A stretch of DNA of 64,000 bases from Cytidiella melzeri (taxonomy: Eukaryota; Basidiomycota; Agaricomycetes; Polyporales; Irpicaceae): positions 124,001-188,000 of the forward strand of contig JABYQR010000023.1 in assembly GCA_022592445.1 (NCBI GenBank), written 5' to 3'. Position numbers and translations under genes: made by a program. Below the pieces are notes generated by a model. That model ran no database searches, was not told where the DNA came from, and saw only the letters and a program-made list of their open reading frames with translations. Shown one piece after another: positions 42,926-53,866 of this stretch (its first letter is position 1; every line of letters starts with the position of its first letter).

Positions 42926-43407
42926 GGACATTCTCAAATATACACTGTGCAATATGGTATAATCGTTTGTGTATATGTAATCATATTTTCCGCTACTTCT
43001 TCTCGGCATCCGTGCTGAGATCAACTACTCAGCGATAGTGCAGAAACTTCATGTTGCAAGTCGGGTAGTGGCAAGTTAAACGCATACCCTACGAACAAGT
43101 GAGCGTTCGCTAGCTTTCGGAAGGAGGGTCGCTGTGCAAGTCCCAGGTAAACCAACCGAGCAAAAAGGTCGCAAGTGAACTTGCCCTGCTCACGTTTAAG
43201 CGATGGCGGTTGGCCGCCATGGGGCCATGGCCACTGGCAGCAGTGACAGTGGACTGCCGCACGCGAAGCTCACGTGCCACGCGCGTCGCACGTGATGCCT
43301 TTGTTGACCGCGAGTTTCCAGGGTTCGCCCGAAATCGGTTTAAGCGCGTAATTCTTGCCCCTCTGCATCTTGTCCTCGTTCCTCCACGAAGTAGAACATC
43401 TTACACC
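42926..43407. other. Displaced GNA1 3' flank and promoter of the next gene
   Basis: A/T-rich up to about 43010, then more G/C-rich. Repeated CACGTG-like sites occur near 43264-43285 (CTCACGTGCCACG, CGCACGTGATG). No coding signal. Confidence 0.4.
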
Positions 43408-44130
43408 ATGCCCCGCAAAGCCGCCGCTGCAACCACCGATACCGCCTCGGAGCCTCGTCGCTCCTCTCGCATCAAGGACCAACCAAGAGTTGAGCCTGCA
43501 CCAAAGAAAGCTCCTGCCAAACCCAGAGGGAAAAAGGCTAAAGCTGCGGAGGCTGTAGTAGCACCTGAAGCCGATGCTGAAAAAGCGGAGGAAGCTGTCG
43601 TTGAAAAGCCCAAGTCTACCAAGGGTAGGAAGAGGAAAGCTGATGAAGAGGACGCTGAGGAGGTCGCTGCCGAAGCCAACGGTGCTGAAGCCGCCAAAGA
43701 AGATGTTGCAAAGCCCCCACCATCCAAGAGGGTATGTTTGTAGTGGCATGTAGAGAGCACACGCTTACAAGGCTCTCGATCTTTCTAGGCTAAGCCTGCC
43801 TCCAAGGCTGCGAAGCCTGCTTCGAAGGCTGCTGGAAAGCCTGCCTCCAAGGCTGCCGGTAAACCAGAGTCAGAGGCTGCAGGCTCTAAGCCCGCATCCC
43901 GTGCTGCTTCGGACAAGCCTGCGTCAAAGGCTAGTGCCAAGCCCGCTTCGACTGCCAAAAAACCAGCATCTCGTGCAGGTTCTAAGAAGCCTGCGTCTAA
44001 AGCAGACCACGGCAAGACCAATGGAGAGGCAGTCGCTGCTCAAGAGACCATCCCTGAAGAGGATGAGGCTGAGGTGGCAATCGATCCCGCCGCTGCCGCC
44101 GCCACTGCTCCGGAACCCGTTGAGGCGTGA
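43408..44130 (+). CDS. Ala/Lys-rich chromatin-like nuclear protein
   Basis: Two exons (43408-43731, 43789-44130) give 221 residues. The start, ATG 43408, follows CACC and begins MPRKAAAATT. Near residue 19 is RRSSRIKDQPR, a basic motif seen in many mushroom nuclear proteins. Then come an AT-hook-like KPRGKK, a likely nuclear signal (KGRKRK) and acidic spacers. Exon 2 is built from about ten degenerate copies of KPASKAA, which resembles the lysine-rich tail of linker histones, and ends acidic. There is no winged-helix H1 globular domain, so I do not call it histone H1. DNA or chromatin binding is inferred from composition. Confidence 0.65.
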
Positions 44131-44806
44131 TAGTGAGTAGTCCGAGAAGTTATTGTCGATCAACGCTAATCCGTGAGTGCAGGGCTGGTGTCACAAAGAC
44201 CTTCTCACGCCGTCATTATCACCTCGTTTCTGGACCTTCTGGCACTCCATCCATACCCAGCCCGGAATTGCAGCTTTCTTTCGACAGTGTGCCCTGATTA
44301 CTGTGCTTTTATCGTGTCCGTGCTGAGCTCACTCTGCGCTTTCCTCTCCTCCCTCTCCTCCGCGATCTCCCATACTTCTTCGACCCCGAAATGTAATCGT
44401 GAGCACAAGAACGTTCTATTCCCTGACTCTTCTCAATCACGACTGATGTGTAGCCTTTTCTACTTATCGTCTTATTTGTTCTCTCGCTATCGTTCTCCTG
44501 CAGCCGGTGATCATACGTTGCTTCATGCCTTCCCTGTTATATTAGTAGTACACATGTACGCTGGTTTGTATGCCCCCGCGCTGTAGTTGCGAGAACAACG
44601 CCACAACAGCAAGAATGAACTGGATTGTCATGTCTGTCTGGGCGAGTACTCTGCTTTTGGGTGCAAACACCCTGGATGTCGGATTTGTCACACAGTCAAC
44701 TTGAACTTTTGAGGTGGTGAATTGAAGATGCGTCCAGGAGCTGAGAGTCAATTGATTGCGTTGTAGCTGTTGTACATAGAATACACGATTAGATTCTGTG
44801 TGATGT
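44131..44806. other. Convergent intergenic region
   Basis: Between the 3' ends of the chromatin-like gene and the minus-strand oxoprolinase-like gene. Pyrimidine-rich on the plus strand at 44310-44390. No gene, repeat or RNA recognised. Confidence 0.45.
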
Positions 44807-47119
44807 TTAGAAACCCGCTTGAGCAGCTTCTCTTTCCGCTATGCTCCCTCTCGGCGCCCAGGCCTTTACATGCGAATGGTCAGCACTGGGCTCGTTCTCC
44901 TTATCCACGTCTGGCAGACCCCAAGCCCCAGCTCCTGGTGTTTCAATGAGAATTCTGTCGCCTTTCCCCATAAAAATGGTAGCCTTGCCGCCAATGTTAA
45001 TATGTCGAGGGGAAAGAGCTTTGCCATCCTCATCTTGGAGGTCTTTATCCTCCTTCCTGGGCTGCTTCACCCAGGTGTTGCGTCCGAGTGCACCAGGCTC
45101 GCCTCCTTCCATGCCATAAGGCTGCCTTGTTCTCCGCTGTGCATAAAGTATTGTGAGCCATGGTCGACATTGACTGCAAAGGGAAAGAGCCACCTCGGAC
45201 AGAATGGAGACCTGGAGAGGCTCTGTGAACTCAATGTCCCGAACGACACCGTCCCCGCCGCTAAACTTGCCCTTGCCTCCCGAGCCTTCACGTAGACCGA
45301 ACCGGTGTATCATGACGGGGTAGCGACGTTCAAGGATCTCGACATCGCCGATACGCGTGTTTGTGATGTGCGTGTGTACGCCAGATGTACCGTGCCATGA
45401 TGGACCGGCCCCTGAGCCTCCTGCGATGGTCTATAAGATCATTTTGGCGAAGATGAGTGGATAGTTCAGCCATCGATGGTCATGTACGCACTTCGTAGTA
45501 ACCCCATCCTGAGATATTCTTGCCGTCCTTGTCTTTGCCACCAGCGCCGAACGTCAAATTACTGATAAATGCATCAGAGGGATATGGGTGTTTACGATAG
45601 CTGTCATCATCGAATGGCGGACACGCACTTTGTACAGCCCTGGCTGGCGGCGCATGCGTGAAAGGCTTTGAGCACGACGTCCACGATGCGCTGAGAGGTC
45701 AGCACATTTCCGCCGCAGACGGCAGCGGTTGGGGACGGTGATAGGAGAGAGCCTTCCGGTATTTTGACTACGGATGGCGCTATACCATGAGCAAATTAAG
45801 CTGCATGAGAGGATACGTACCTGTCAGTGGTACAAGACAGCCCGCGTTGAGCGGAATATCCATGTCGAGCATCGAGCGCATACAGTAGATGACAGCGGAA
45901 TGTACAACGGAGATCGGCGCATTGAGGTTGCCTCTGACTTCGCAACCAGTGCCAGTGAAATCCAGATGTGCGGAGCCGTCTGTTTCGTTGATCACAACTT
46001 TGAGCTGAATCTGGGAATGGGGTAAGAACAGTCAAGCACAACTGAAGAATATGTGAACGCTGGCTTACGGGTGAGCCATCATCGAGGTAGTCGACTGCCT
46101 CTAAGACAGTCGTGCCTGCGCGTTTGACAACATCCTTGAGGAGGTTGCGGACTGCTAGCTCGGCATTTGCCCGAATGTGATACATGTACTCTTGTACCGT
46201 CGACAACCCGTAGTCGTCGACGACTACCAACGGAGTTGTCAAGTGAAAGCTGCTATGGACAACGGCGGGTACGCACTTGCTTTGATGAGCTGAATTCCCT
46301 TGTGATTCGCGGCAATTTGCTGTGTATTGTATAATGAGGAGTGTGCGTTTGAAGTACGCGAAGGTGAAGTACCGCTTTCAGATCGCTCTCGACATCGCGG
46401 ATATTCCTGCACCCTGAGCTTCCAGGATATTGGGCGGGGTCCTCAATCATGTACTTGACCAGACCTTCACGATCGAACATTCCTTCCCTGACGATCTTGA
46501 AGCTGACGATATGAGCACCTTCTTCGAAAATGTTGGTCGACGTTGGAGGCATGGAACCAGGAAGGATGCCACCGATGTCGGCGTGGTGCCCTCGAGAAGC
46601 TGTGAAGAATATGATCTCGTTCGACTCGTCATCGAACACAGGACTGATGACGGTGATGTCGGGAAGGTGTCTGCAAGGTTGCGTGTCAGACAGGCGTTGC
46701 CCCGCGCGAGAGTAGGAGAAACATACGAGCCGCCTGCATGTGGAGAATTCGTCATGAGTACGTCTCCCGGCTTAAGATCCTTCTTGTGTAGGTTCATCTG
46801 GTACTTCACCGCACTAGAAGAGTAATTCAAGAGCTTGTCAGGCTGAAGCACATACGATATGACGGGATGAGAACTCTCACAAGCTCATTGATCCCAAGTG
46901 TATGGGGATAAAGGGTGCGTTTGCAACGAGATCTCCATCTGGGGCGAACAGTGCACAAGAAAAGTCGAGACGTTCCTTGATGTTGGTGCTGATAGCTGTC
47001 TGCTGTAGCGAACGACCCATAGCTTCAGCAACGCTCATGAACCGATTGGCGAACAGGGTCAGGAGAATCGGGTCAGGCCCCTCGAAATCTGGCCCACCCG
47101 CGCTCGGTAGAGTCGTCAT
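44807..47119 (-). CDS. Hydantoinase B/5-oxoprolinase B-type protein without a HyuA half
   Basis: About ten short exons on the minus strand rebuild one continuous HyuB-type domain. In order: [174 protein letters not shown] and [18 protein letters not shown]. No stop interrupts the joined exons. Eukaryotic 5-oxoprolinase, which turns 5-oxoproline into glutamate using ATP in the glutathione cycle, normally fuses HyuA (ATP-using) and HyuB in ~1280 residues. Here nothing like HyuA precedes position 47119, and the next gene starts at 47555. It is either a stand-alone HyuB protein or a truncated gene. Confidence 0.8.
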
Positions 47120-47554
47120 TTTGCTGCTCGTGTACGGTATTTTAGCGAGAAGTGAAGCTTTCTGCGATGCTGACTCTGACCTAGTATTAGATCTAAGATG
47201 AAGCGCAATCACATTCAAAGGCCACTCGGGCTACTTGCGAGGAAGAGCAATCAGTAGTGTCCTGTATAGACGGCCGTTATTGTGGTACTTTCAACATTAT
47301 GACTTCACAGCAGACTCACCTTCAAGTCAAGTGCGAGATGGTGGCTGCACTGTGGAATCTACTGGCCGACTACCGTGTGCGAGCCGCAGCGGTGTCACAC
47401 ATATCTCGACGGCACGACGGGCCGCTCTATCGGCGAACTTTCAGCACAACGCCAACTCTCAGGATGCGGCGACCACTGCTATAGACCAGCTCGTGAGTAA
47501 GTCTTCAAATCTCTGCAACCAACCTTCTGAACGCGGTGTATGCCTCTAGCAACA
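47120..47554. other. Divergent promoter region
   Basis: 435 bp between the oppositely oriented oxoprolinase-like and UBR7-like genes. It contains GTGAGT-like donor sites on the minus strand near 47317, so a 5' noncoding exon of the minus-strand gene is possible. No HyuA motifs in any frame. Confidence 0.4.
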
Positions 47555-49060
47555 ATGGGCTCTGTAACATTGTCTGCGATCATCGCGTCCCAGTCGTCGC
47601 TGGTCCAGGAAGCGTCCGAAGCACTTCCACACTCCTTCTCCCAGTGTACCTACCCTCTAGGGTATATTCGCCAAGCGGTCTACTGGTGTAGGACGTGCAA
47701 TGAAACCAGAGGTATTTGTTCCGCGTGCTCGGTAGCATGTCACACAGACCACGAGCAGCTGGAGCTCTTCCCTAAACGCAAGTTCAGGTGTGACTGCCCC
47801 ACGAATTCTCTCGCCCACAATTGTACCCTGCATGAGCATCCTGAGGACACAAATACAGACAACGTGTACGGTCGGAACTTTGACGGCAAGTTCTGTCGCT
47901 GTGGACGAGAGTACGATGCGGAGAAAGAGCGAGAGACTATGATACAGTGCTTGGCATGTGAGGTGCGTTTTATGTCTTTCACCAGCGATGTTAAGCTCAA
48001 ATGAAGTGTAGGACTGGTTTCACGAGTCGTGCTTGAACCTTCGCGCTCGCCCGTCCTCGCGTGACCCATCGCCAGAGCCACATCACATTGAGACTACTCC
48101 CGACGACGATGCGCACTCTGACACATCTTCGTCTGGGCTACCTCCACCACTCTTGACTGCCTCAGAATACGAGGCCCTTGTTTGCGCTAGCTGCGTGCGC
48201 AAGACTGACACGCTTCGACGCTATGCCGGAACCAGCGGTGTTTTGATGGTCGTGCGAACGTCTCCTCAAGAAAATTGGCGTGTCATCGGGCAATCGGAAG
48301 GCGAGGAGGAACGCGTTGAGATAGACGGTGAGGGAAGTGTTACTGGGGAGAAGCGTGGCCGATCGCCGTCTGAGCAAGATGGACCACAGACGAAGAGGGC
48401 TCGAGCTTCTCAGGGGGCGGAGATGGAAAAGTCTCCTGCGGCCATAATAAAACCAGAACGACCTATGTCCACATGTTTAGCACCAAACGCTCACAAGGCT
48501 GCGCAGGCTTTGGTGTCTACAAACGACACTAGCCTCGAGATGACTGGCTTGGAAGGAGCGGGGGATGTTTTTCTCACTGAGGGATTCCGAGATCGTTGGT
48601 GCAAATGCGCATCTGTCTGTCCTTTCATTCTGCACCTCTTTCAGGGGTTCTAATGGGTCATCAGTGTCTACCCTCGCTAGAAGCGCATTCATACCTCCTG
48701 GAAGAAGAGGAGACTTATGAGCCGCCTGAGGACCCTGATTCAGGTCCGTATTCCAATTAATGCCCTCGTACTAAACGTTGAAGATGCCTGTAGGTCTATC
48801 ACTAGAAGAGCTCGGTATGCGTGCTTTACAAAACCTACCCCGCGAGCGTGCGATCAACGGTATACATGCCTTCAACGAGATGCGGTCAGAGCCATTCCTT
48901 CATAATACGTGAGGGATGACTGATTTTTTTCTGGGTGATTTTCAGCGATCAGTTGTTGAAGCACCTTCGTCCAATCGCTGAGGAAAATCGAGAAGTCACA
49001 GAGGCAGATATACATGCGTTCATCGAAGCCGCTAAGCAGGCAAAGAACGCGATTCGATGA
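47555..49060 (+). CDS. UBR7/Mlo2-type UBR-box and PHD-like zinc protein
   Basis: UBR7-family proteins carry a UBR zinc box, which in other UBR proteins reads N-degrons, and a PHD-like finger. The best start is ATG 47555 (MGSVTLS); an upstream in-frame ATG lies at 47540. The UBR box reads CTYPLGYIRQAVYWCRTCNE, GICSACSVACHTDHEQLELF and FRCDCPTNSLAHNCTLH. Next is the Cys-rich finger FCRCGREYDAE, MIQCLACEDWFHESC, joined across the intron 47963-48011. A disordered acidic linker includes KRGRSPSEQD. The C-terminal part has RDRWCKCASC, LLEEEETYEPPEDPDSG, LSLEELGMRALQNLPRERAI and DQLLKHLRPIAEENREVTEA, as in UBR7. Further introns lie near 48619-48670, 48744-48792 and 48885-48945. The stop is TGA at 49058. 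Confidence 0.85.
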
Positions 49061-50285
49061 CCATTCGAGCTCCGAGTCGATACGAATAGCATGCGATGGC
49101 TCAGTCTACGCATGGCAACTTGTACTCGATTGTCACGCAGCTGCAATGATTGGAGAATTGAGAGTACATTCCAGCTGACTCTGTCACTTACCTATGGTGA
49201 ATTGACATACTGAATATGAGAATAACCCTCTACATCTCTTTCGAGCGCCCAGCAACCTCCGCCAGAGGTGAAGGAGATTATCACGGCTATCATCTTGAAA
49301 ATGTTATGTTTGGGCTCCGCTGCTACGCGACTGTGTGGTTTGTTCTGGATCTTACAACTATTGTTTTGCACTTAGCTGTAATGCGAACTCTTGTCCCTCT
49401 CCTCCAGCCAGCCAGCTGCATCAGACCACCTCCTTCCTCCAATGCAGAAGGAAGGAGTAGAGGGAAAAACTTGGCCTACACCTGCAAATCCATCCTTCCA
49501 GGTACCCCCAGTCATCATCCCGAGCTCTCAGGTCAAGTTCAGCCGTGAACACAAAGGCCGGATACACTAGCGATGGGCTCCCTCTCATCATCTCTAATAG
49601 TGTGTAGATTGACCACTATCACCCTTTTGTTTGTGTCAGGTCTCTGATACATACCACTTGCCTTAGAAGAGCCTCTGCAGTTGCATCTGTCGCAGATTCT
49701 CCCCGTGACGGGACAGCTCCGCAACTCGCCTACATAGTCTCGTTGCACTCACGTCAAATACGCATGTGGATGAAGCATCCCAATAATGTCATAAGCCAAC
49801 CACCAACAACACCAACAAAGCTTGAAGTTGCTCATTCTCTTGACACCACGCATTGAATCCTCACTGCCAAGAGGTAGCTAGCCAATGTTTCCCTAAACAG
49901 AAGCATCTTCCATCCATGCGTCGCGCAAGATGCCACCCATTCACAATTGCAGCAACATGGAAGCTAGGTTCGCGCAGCCACACACTCACCTGGAGATTGT
50001 ATCTGCCTTGCAATCTGTAAGGCACTTGGCTACATAAACCCAAGAGATTCAGGGTGCCCATCCCCACAAACCATGGCTCAACATGGCTGCAGTGGTCCCC
50101 TCTCTGTAGTTGCAACTGACCCTCACCAAGCGCAGTATGCTCACAAGGGCCAGCTCCTTGCTAACAGCTGTACGTGTGTGTGCTGTTTAGATTTGCCTGT
50201 CCACTGCTGATGCCACCACTATACCCTAGGTGCTGATCTCGGCTGCCATATCACAGTTGGTGTGTCTGTCCGCTCAGTGACAAAT
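49061..50285. other. Gene-poor stretch
   Basis: No coding signal I trust in either strand. Open frames are short, lack motifs and do not join by introns. The right end abuts the LTR-like repeat at 50286. Confidence 0.45.
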
Positions 50286-50768
50286 TGTCGCGGAGCGACT
50301 GCTGCTATGCTGCTAAACCCTAAACAAGGGTGGGATGGATGATGGTGGAAGAGAAAAGAGATCTCCAACGACGACAACAAGGTCAGAGTCGATGATAAGC
50401 AGGCAAGCAGGCACAGAGGCCGAATACTAGCAGTGCAAATGACAGAGTTAATATGGTATGATACTAAGTTACATGCAGTAACTCACCTAGCAGTGCAAAT
50501 GACAGAGAGGTCAAGATGCAGAGCTAGGGAGGGTAAGGTCTACTATATATACTGTGGCTGGGTGGTCTGTGCGCAAGTTCCCACACTAGGGACTGGAGTA
50601 ACTGTGGGGCTGGAGTAACAATAGAACAATAAGGAACCAGGGTAACTGTCAAGGACCTGAGTAACTGTCAAGGACCGGGGTACATAGAACAATAGAGCCA
50701 TAACAATAGAACAATAGAACAATAGGATAGGAACAATAGAACGATAGAAACTGGGGGAATCCCTAACA
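50286..50768 (+). repeat. LTR-like repeat with the unoccupied copia insertion site
   Basis: About 483 bp starting TGTCGCGG and ending CCCTAACA, matching the split repeat at 15974-16198 plus 27676-27830. It contains a TATATATACTGTGG box near 50540 and, at about 50567, GTCTGTGCGCAAG uninterrupted. It is probably a solo LTR of the old gypsy-type family whose protease fragment lies at 27871. It has a small internal duplication (GCAAATGACAGAG occurs at 50434 and 50490). Confidence 0.6.
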
Positions 50769-50850
50769 ATAGACAAAAGACAATAGAACAATAAGAACTG
50801 GGGGAATCCCTATCAATGGAAGAAGAACAATAGAACAATAGCCTAGGTTG
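50612..50850. repeat. AACAATAG-type simple repeat
   Basis: Many imperfect copies of GAACAATAGAACAATAG, interleaved with two or three copies of CTGGGGGAATCCCT. Related short runs occur at 27735-27812 and, on the minus strand, around 1850-2000. Confidence 0.65.
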
Positions 50851-53272
50851 ATCTGGAACCGCTCCAGATTGAGTCTAGGGTTTGGGTCTGGACTATTGAT
50901 AAATAAGGCAGGATGTCATGTGACCCGGGTTAGAATTAGGTCCGGTAACACTCCTAGCCGGAAAATAAGCACTCTAGATAGGCGCCTAAGGCTGTAAACT
51001 TGTGACAATATTGGAAAAATCCGGTCTCTGTTGGACTATCCATGTCACAAACATTGTCAGTGGTCACACTTGCTCGGCTGCTATCCACAACAACCCAGCC
51101 ACTCACACTGGCTTTGGGCTGACATTTGGGAAGGCAAGTAACAAGTATAGTCACACTACAAACTTGTCTGCAGTCAGGCTACAACAGCACCAGAATCACA
51201 CTGTCACTGCAAATCCCTACATCTGTCCACCCCCTCCAGCCCACGCTCAAAACCCTCCTCACGGCAATGCCCGACACCCTTCACCTCTACCCCTGGAGAG
51301 ACCTGTCCCCTTTTAATAGGCATATGCAAGTCCATTCTCACTCTGTTGTCTCTTCCATGCGTACTTGCTTCACCTAGGAAAATTCACACCCCTTGGTGGC
51401 AGCTTGTGCTCGAGATGGTGACAGACCATCCAGACACGTTCAAGTGTCCTCACGCAGCCTGTTCATTCATGTAAGCATTCATTCTCCCACAATGCAGAGC
51501 TATCTCTTACCTGTCTACTGGCATTACACACTTGAGCCAATCTGCAGGCACATGAAGTCCAACAAATGTCTTCAACATGTACAATTCTGTGAGATGTGTG
51601 AGGAACACTTAAAATCTGATACCCCCATGGAACTAAAGAGATTAGTCTAAAACAAAATATTCAAGCTTGTCAGCATCAAGCAGAGGCAAGCAACAATGAC
51701 ATTGGTAATGAGGCATCCCTACAAGGTGACAGGATAGAGAATCAGCCCACCCAACTTGATGATCAGCCTTTTTAGCATGGGGGTCTGTCTTTGCAGCATG
51801 AGGATTTGTCTTTACAGCATGGAGATAGAGAGGACAAGCATGCACAATTGAATGACCAGTCTCTGCAACATAGGGGTTTATCTTTGCAGCATGAGGATAG
51901 AGAGCAAGTGTCTGCACAAGTTCAGGATCAGCCTCTGCAGCACGAGGACCTGTCTTTCCATTACAAGGAATGATTTAACTATCAGCCTCTACAACGTGAG
52001 GGTTCAACTTTGCAATGCCAAGGTCACGCTCAACAGTTCTCAACCAGTGGTACATATTTTCTACCATGCTCTACTACCTCCTTTATTGACTCTTGGCACA
52101 TAAAGACATTGTTAACAGTGTACAAGCCATGCTGCATGGGCTGCACATGCATCTCTCTGCACTTTTCAGCCAAAGGGTAAGGTAGGTATTCTCTTGAGTG
52201 CCTTCGCAACTCGCGTCAACTCAACTCTCTTACCATCAGGACCAAAGGGAACTTGCCTTAACATTTGCTGAGCTGATGAACACATACAAATCCTTCTGTT
52301 GAGCGGCCATGCCTGTATTGGTACAAAGTCTGCCTCTCTGAATCCATGCTAAGTTGTACTCTAGTAGCCAAACTCTTTGTGCACACTGGAAGATGTGTTG
52401 CAGCCATTGTAACATAGCTGCCAAGAGTAAAAGCTGTCCATGCTGCCTTGGTAGCCAAACTCATCATCAACACACATGGTACCCTGACAGTACATCACAT
52501 CCCTTTGCAGGGCATAATAATGAGCAGGGTCATGAACATATATGTGTCTGTCCTCTTGTTGGTGCATAGGGAAGCCTGGAATGTAGTAAGGAGAGTAGTC
52601 TTAAACATATGCGCCGTGAGCACCAGTACTGCCTTGGGCACCCATACCAAAACCTTTGCCTTGGTAGGGACCAGTGAATGGAAAAGAGCCAAAACCTGGA
52701 GTGCCCCCTGCACTGGCCCCGTGGTTGGACATAGTTGCTTCTGGTGAGGTCACTTTGAGTGACTGTGAATGCTCGCACCAGTTGAGTTTGTACCTGAGGA
52801 GAGTGCTGGTGTGTTTGTAGCTGATATACCACAACAGAAGTTATCCATTATGCCTGGATGTAGAAACGGTTGTTTGTCACATGTTCAACCCGCATATATG
52901 CGCCTTACCAAAGTCCAAAATGTCAAGAGCAGGTTCAATGAGCAGAAAGCACCCTGCTTTGGCGGATTGCCTTTGCCTAGAAAGGCCAATCTGTCTGAGA
53001 TACTCGAAGAAAGCAGGTATGAGAATATCCATAGGCAGGGCTGAGCTTGTTCAGTAGATATTTTGGATGTGTGCACATATACCAGTATCTGGTGCCGCCT
53101 TACAGAGGTTCCGTGTCTGTAACATGACCAATGCCGTGCAGATGTATGCTATTGATGGGCTCACCAAAGAAGATTGTGCCAAGAATGTCAATGCAGATAG
53201 AGGTTGTGGTCAAGTTTAACTTCAGGTGCACACAAGGACGAGACACAGCTGAAGAGTATCATGTGTACTACA
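50851..53272. other. Decayed sequence without recognisable genes
   Basis: About 2.4 kb of old, probably transposon-derived DNA. A Gly-rich minus-strand frame near 52600-52830 and a short frame near 52769-53044 show no known motif. I cannot assign function. Confidence 0.4.
51740..52040 (+). repeat. Degenerate ~30-bp tandem repeat
   Basis: Successive units of CTTTGCAGCATGAGGATTTG and variants recur at roughly 25-35-bp or double spacing. In one frame (51791-51973) they translate to repeated LQHEDLSLQH-like units with DREDKHAQ and DREQVSAQ spacers. It may be the relic of a repeat-containing coding region. Confidence 0.5.
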
Positions 53273-53312
53273 ACATGACAGGCGCATGTACCAACTGATA
53301 TACTACCAGGGA
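53273..53312 (-). pseudogene. 5' half of a tRNA-Asp gene (duplicated fragment)
   Basis: On the minus strand it carries the acceptor 5' strand TCCCTGG, the D-arm and the anticodon stem start with CCTGTCATGT, then stops matching inside the position of the tRNA intron. Similarity to the complete tRNA-Asp locus continues on the other side into the upstream flank (53313-53420 against 57083-57183, including TAGCCCGG and CAGTG(C/T)CAGAC). Confidence 0.7.
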
Positions 53313-53866
53313 TTGGTAACTTGCCTCACAGAATATTACAAGTTTGATATGGCTAGCCCGGCAAAATCCAGTGCCAGACATTTTTTTACTACTTTTTACA
53401 AAGCATGTAGCATATTGTAAAGCATTCTGCGCACATTACAATACTGTAGTAGGACAACTTTTGCAAACGGTTATGAGTATCAATTCAATATCTCATCAGC
53501 CACTCACCTGAAAATTATGATTCTTGATGAAAAGCTAGATTATTGAGTTAATGACACTTTCCTAAGGTTTTCGTGAGCGTTGAATGAGCTGTACGACGAG
53601 CGGAACGTTGCCGGCGTCGAAACACGAGGTTTTGCAAAAATTGTCCAGTTTTTCGTCACAGATTGATTAGATCGTCACGTCGGCAGGTTCAAACTGCGTT
53701 TGGCATGTACCAAAGCGCCTGTCGTCCAGCGCGGTGTCACACCTCGTACGGAGACAACGGAAGGGTGAATTGACAACGGAGATGGCCAGACATTATACAA
53801 GTGGTAAGTATGTACACGAAGTAAGCTACAATATACACAAATAAAAAGATAATGGAGTTGTAAAGA

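Noticed and set aside
43270..43760. Minus-strand open frames opposite the Ala/Lys-rich gene
   Set aside because: Mirror frames of the KPASKAA-type repeats; no independent evidence.
47235..47549. A plus-strand 104-residue frame as a gene or as an extra UBR7 exon
   Set aside because: No motif, ends before the UBR7 start, and lies in a divergent promoter region; a 5' UTR is more likely.
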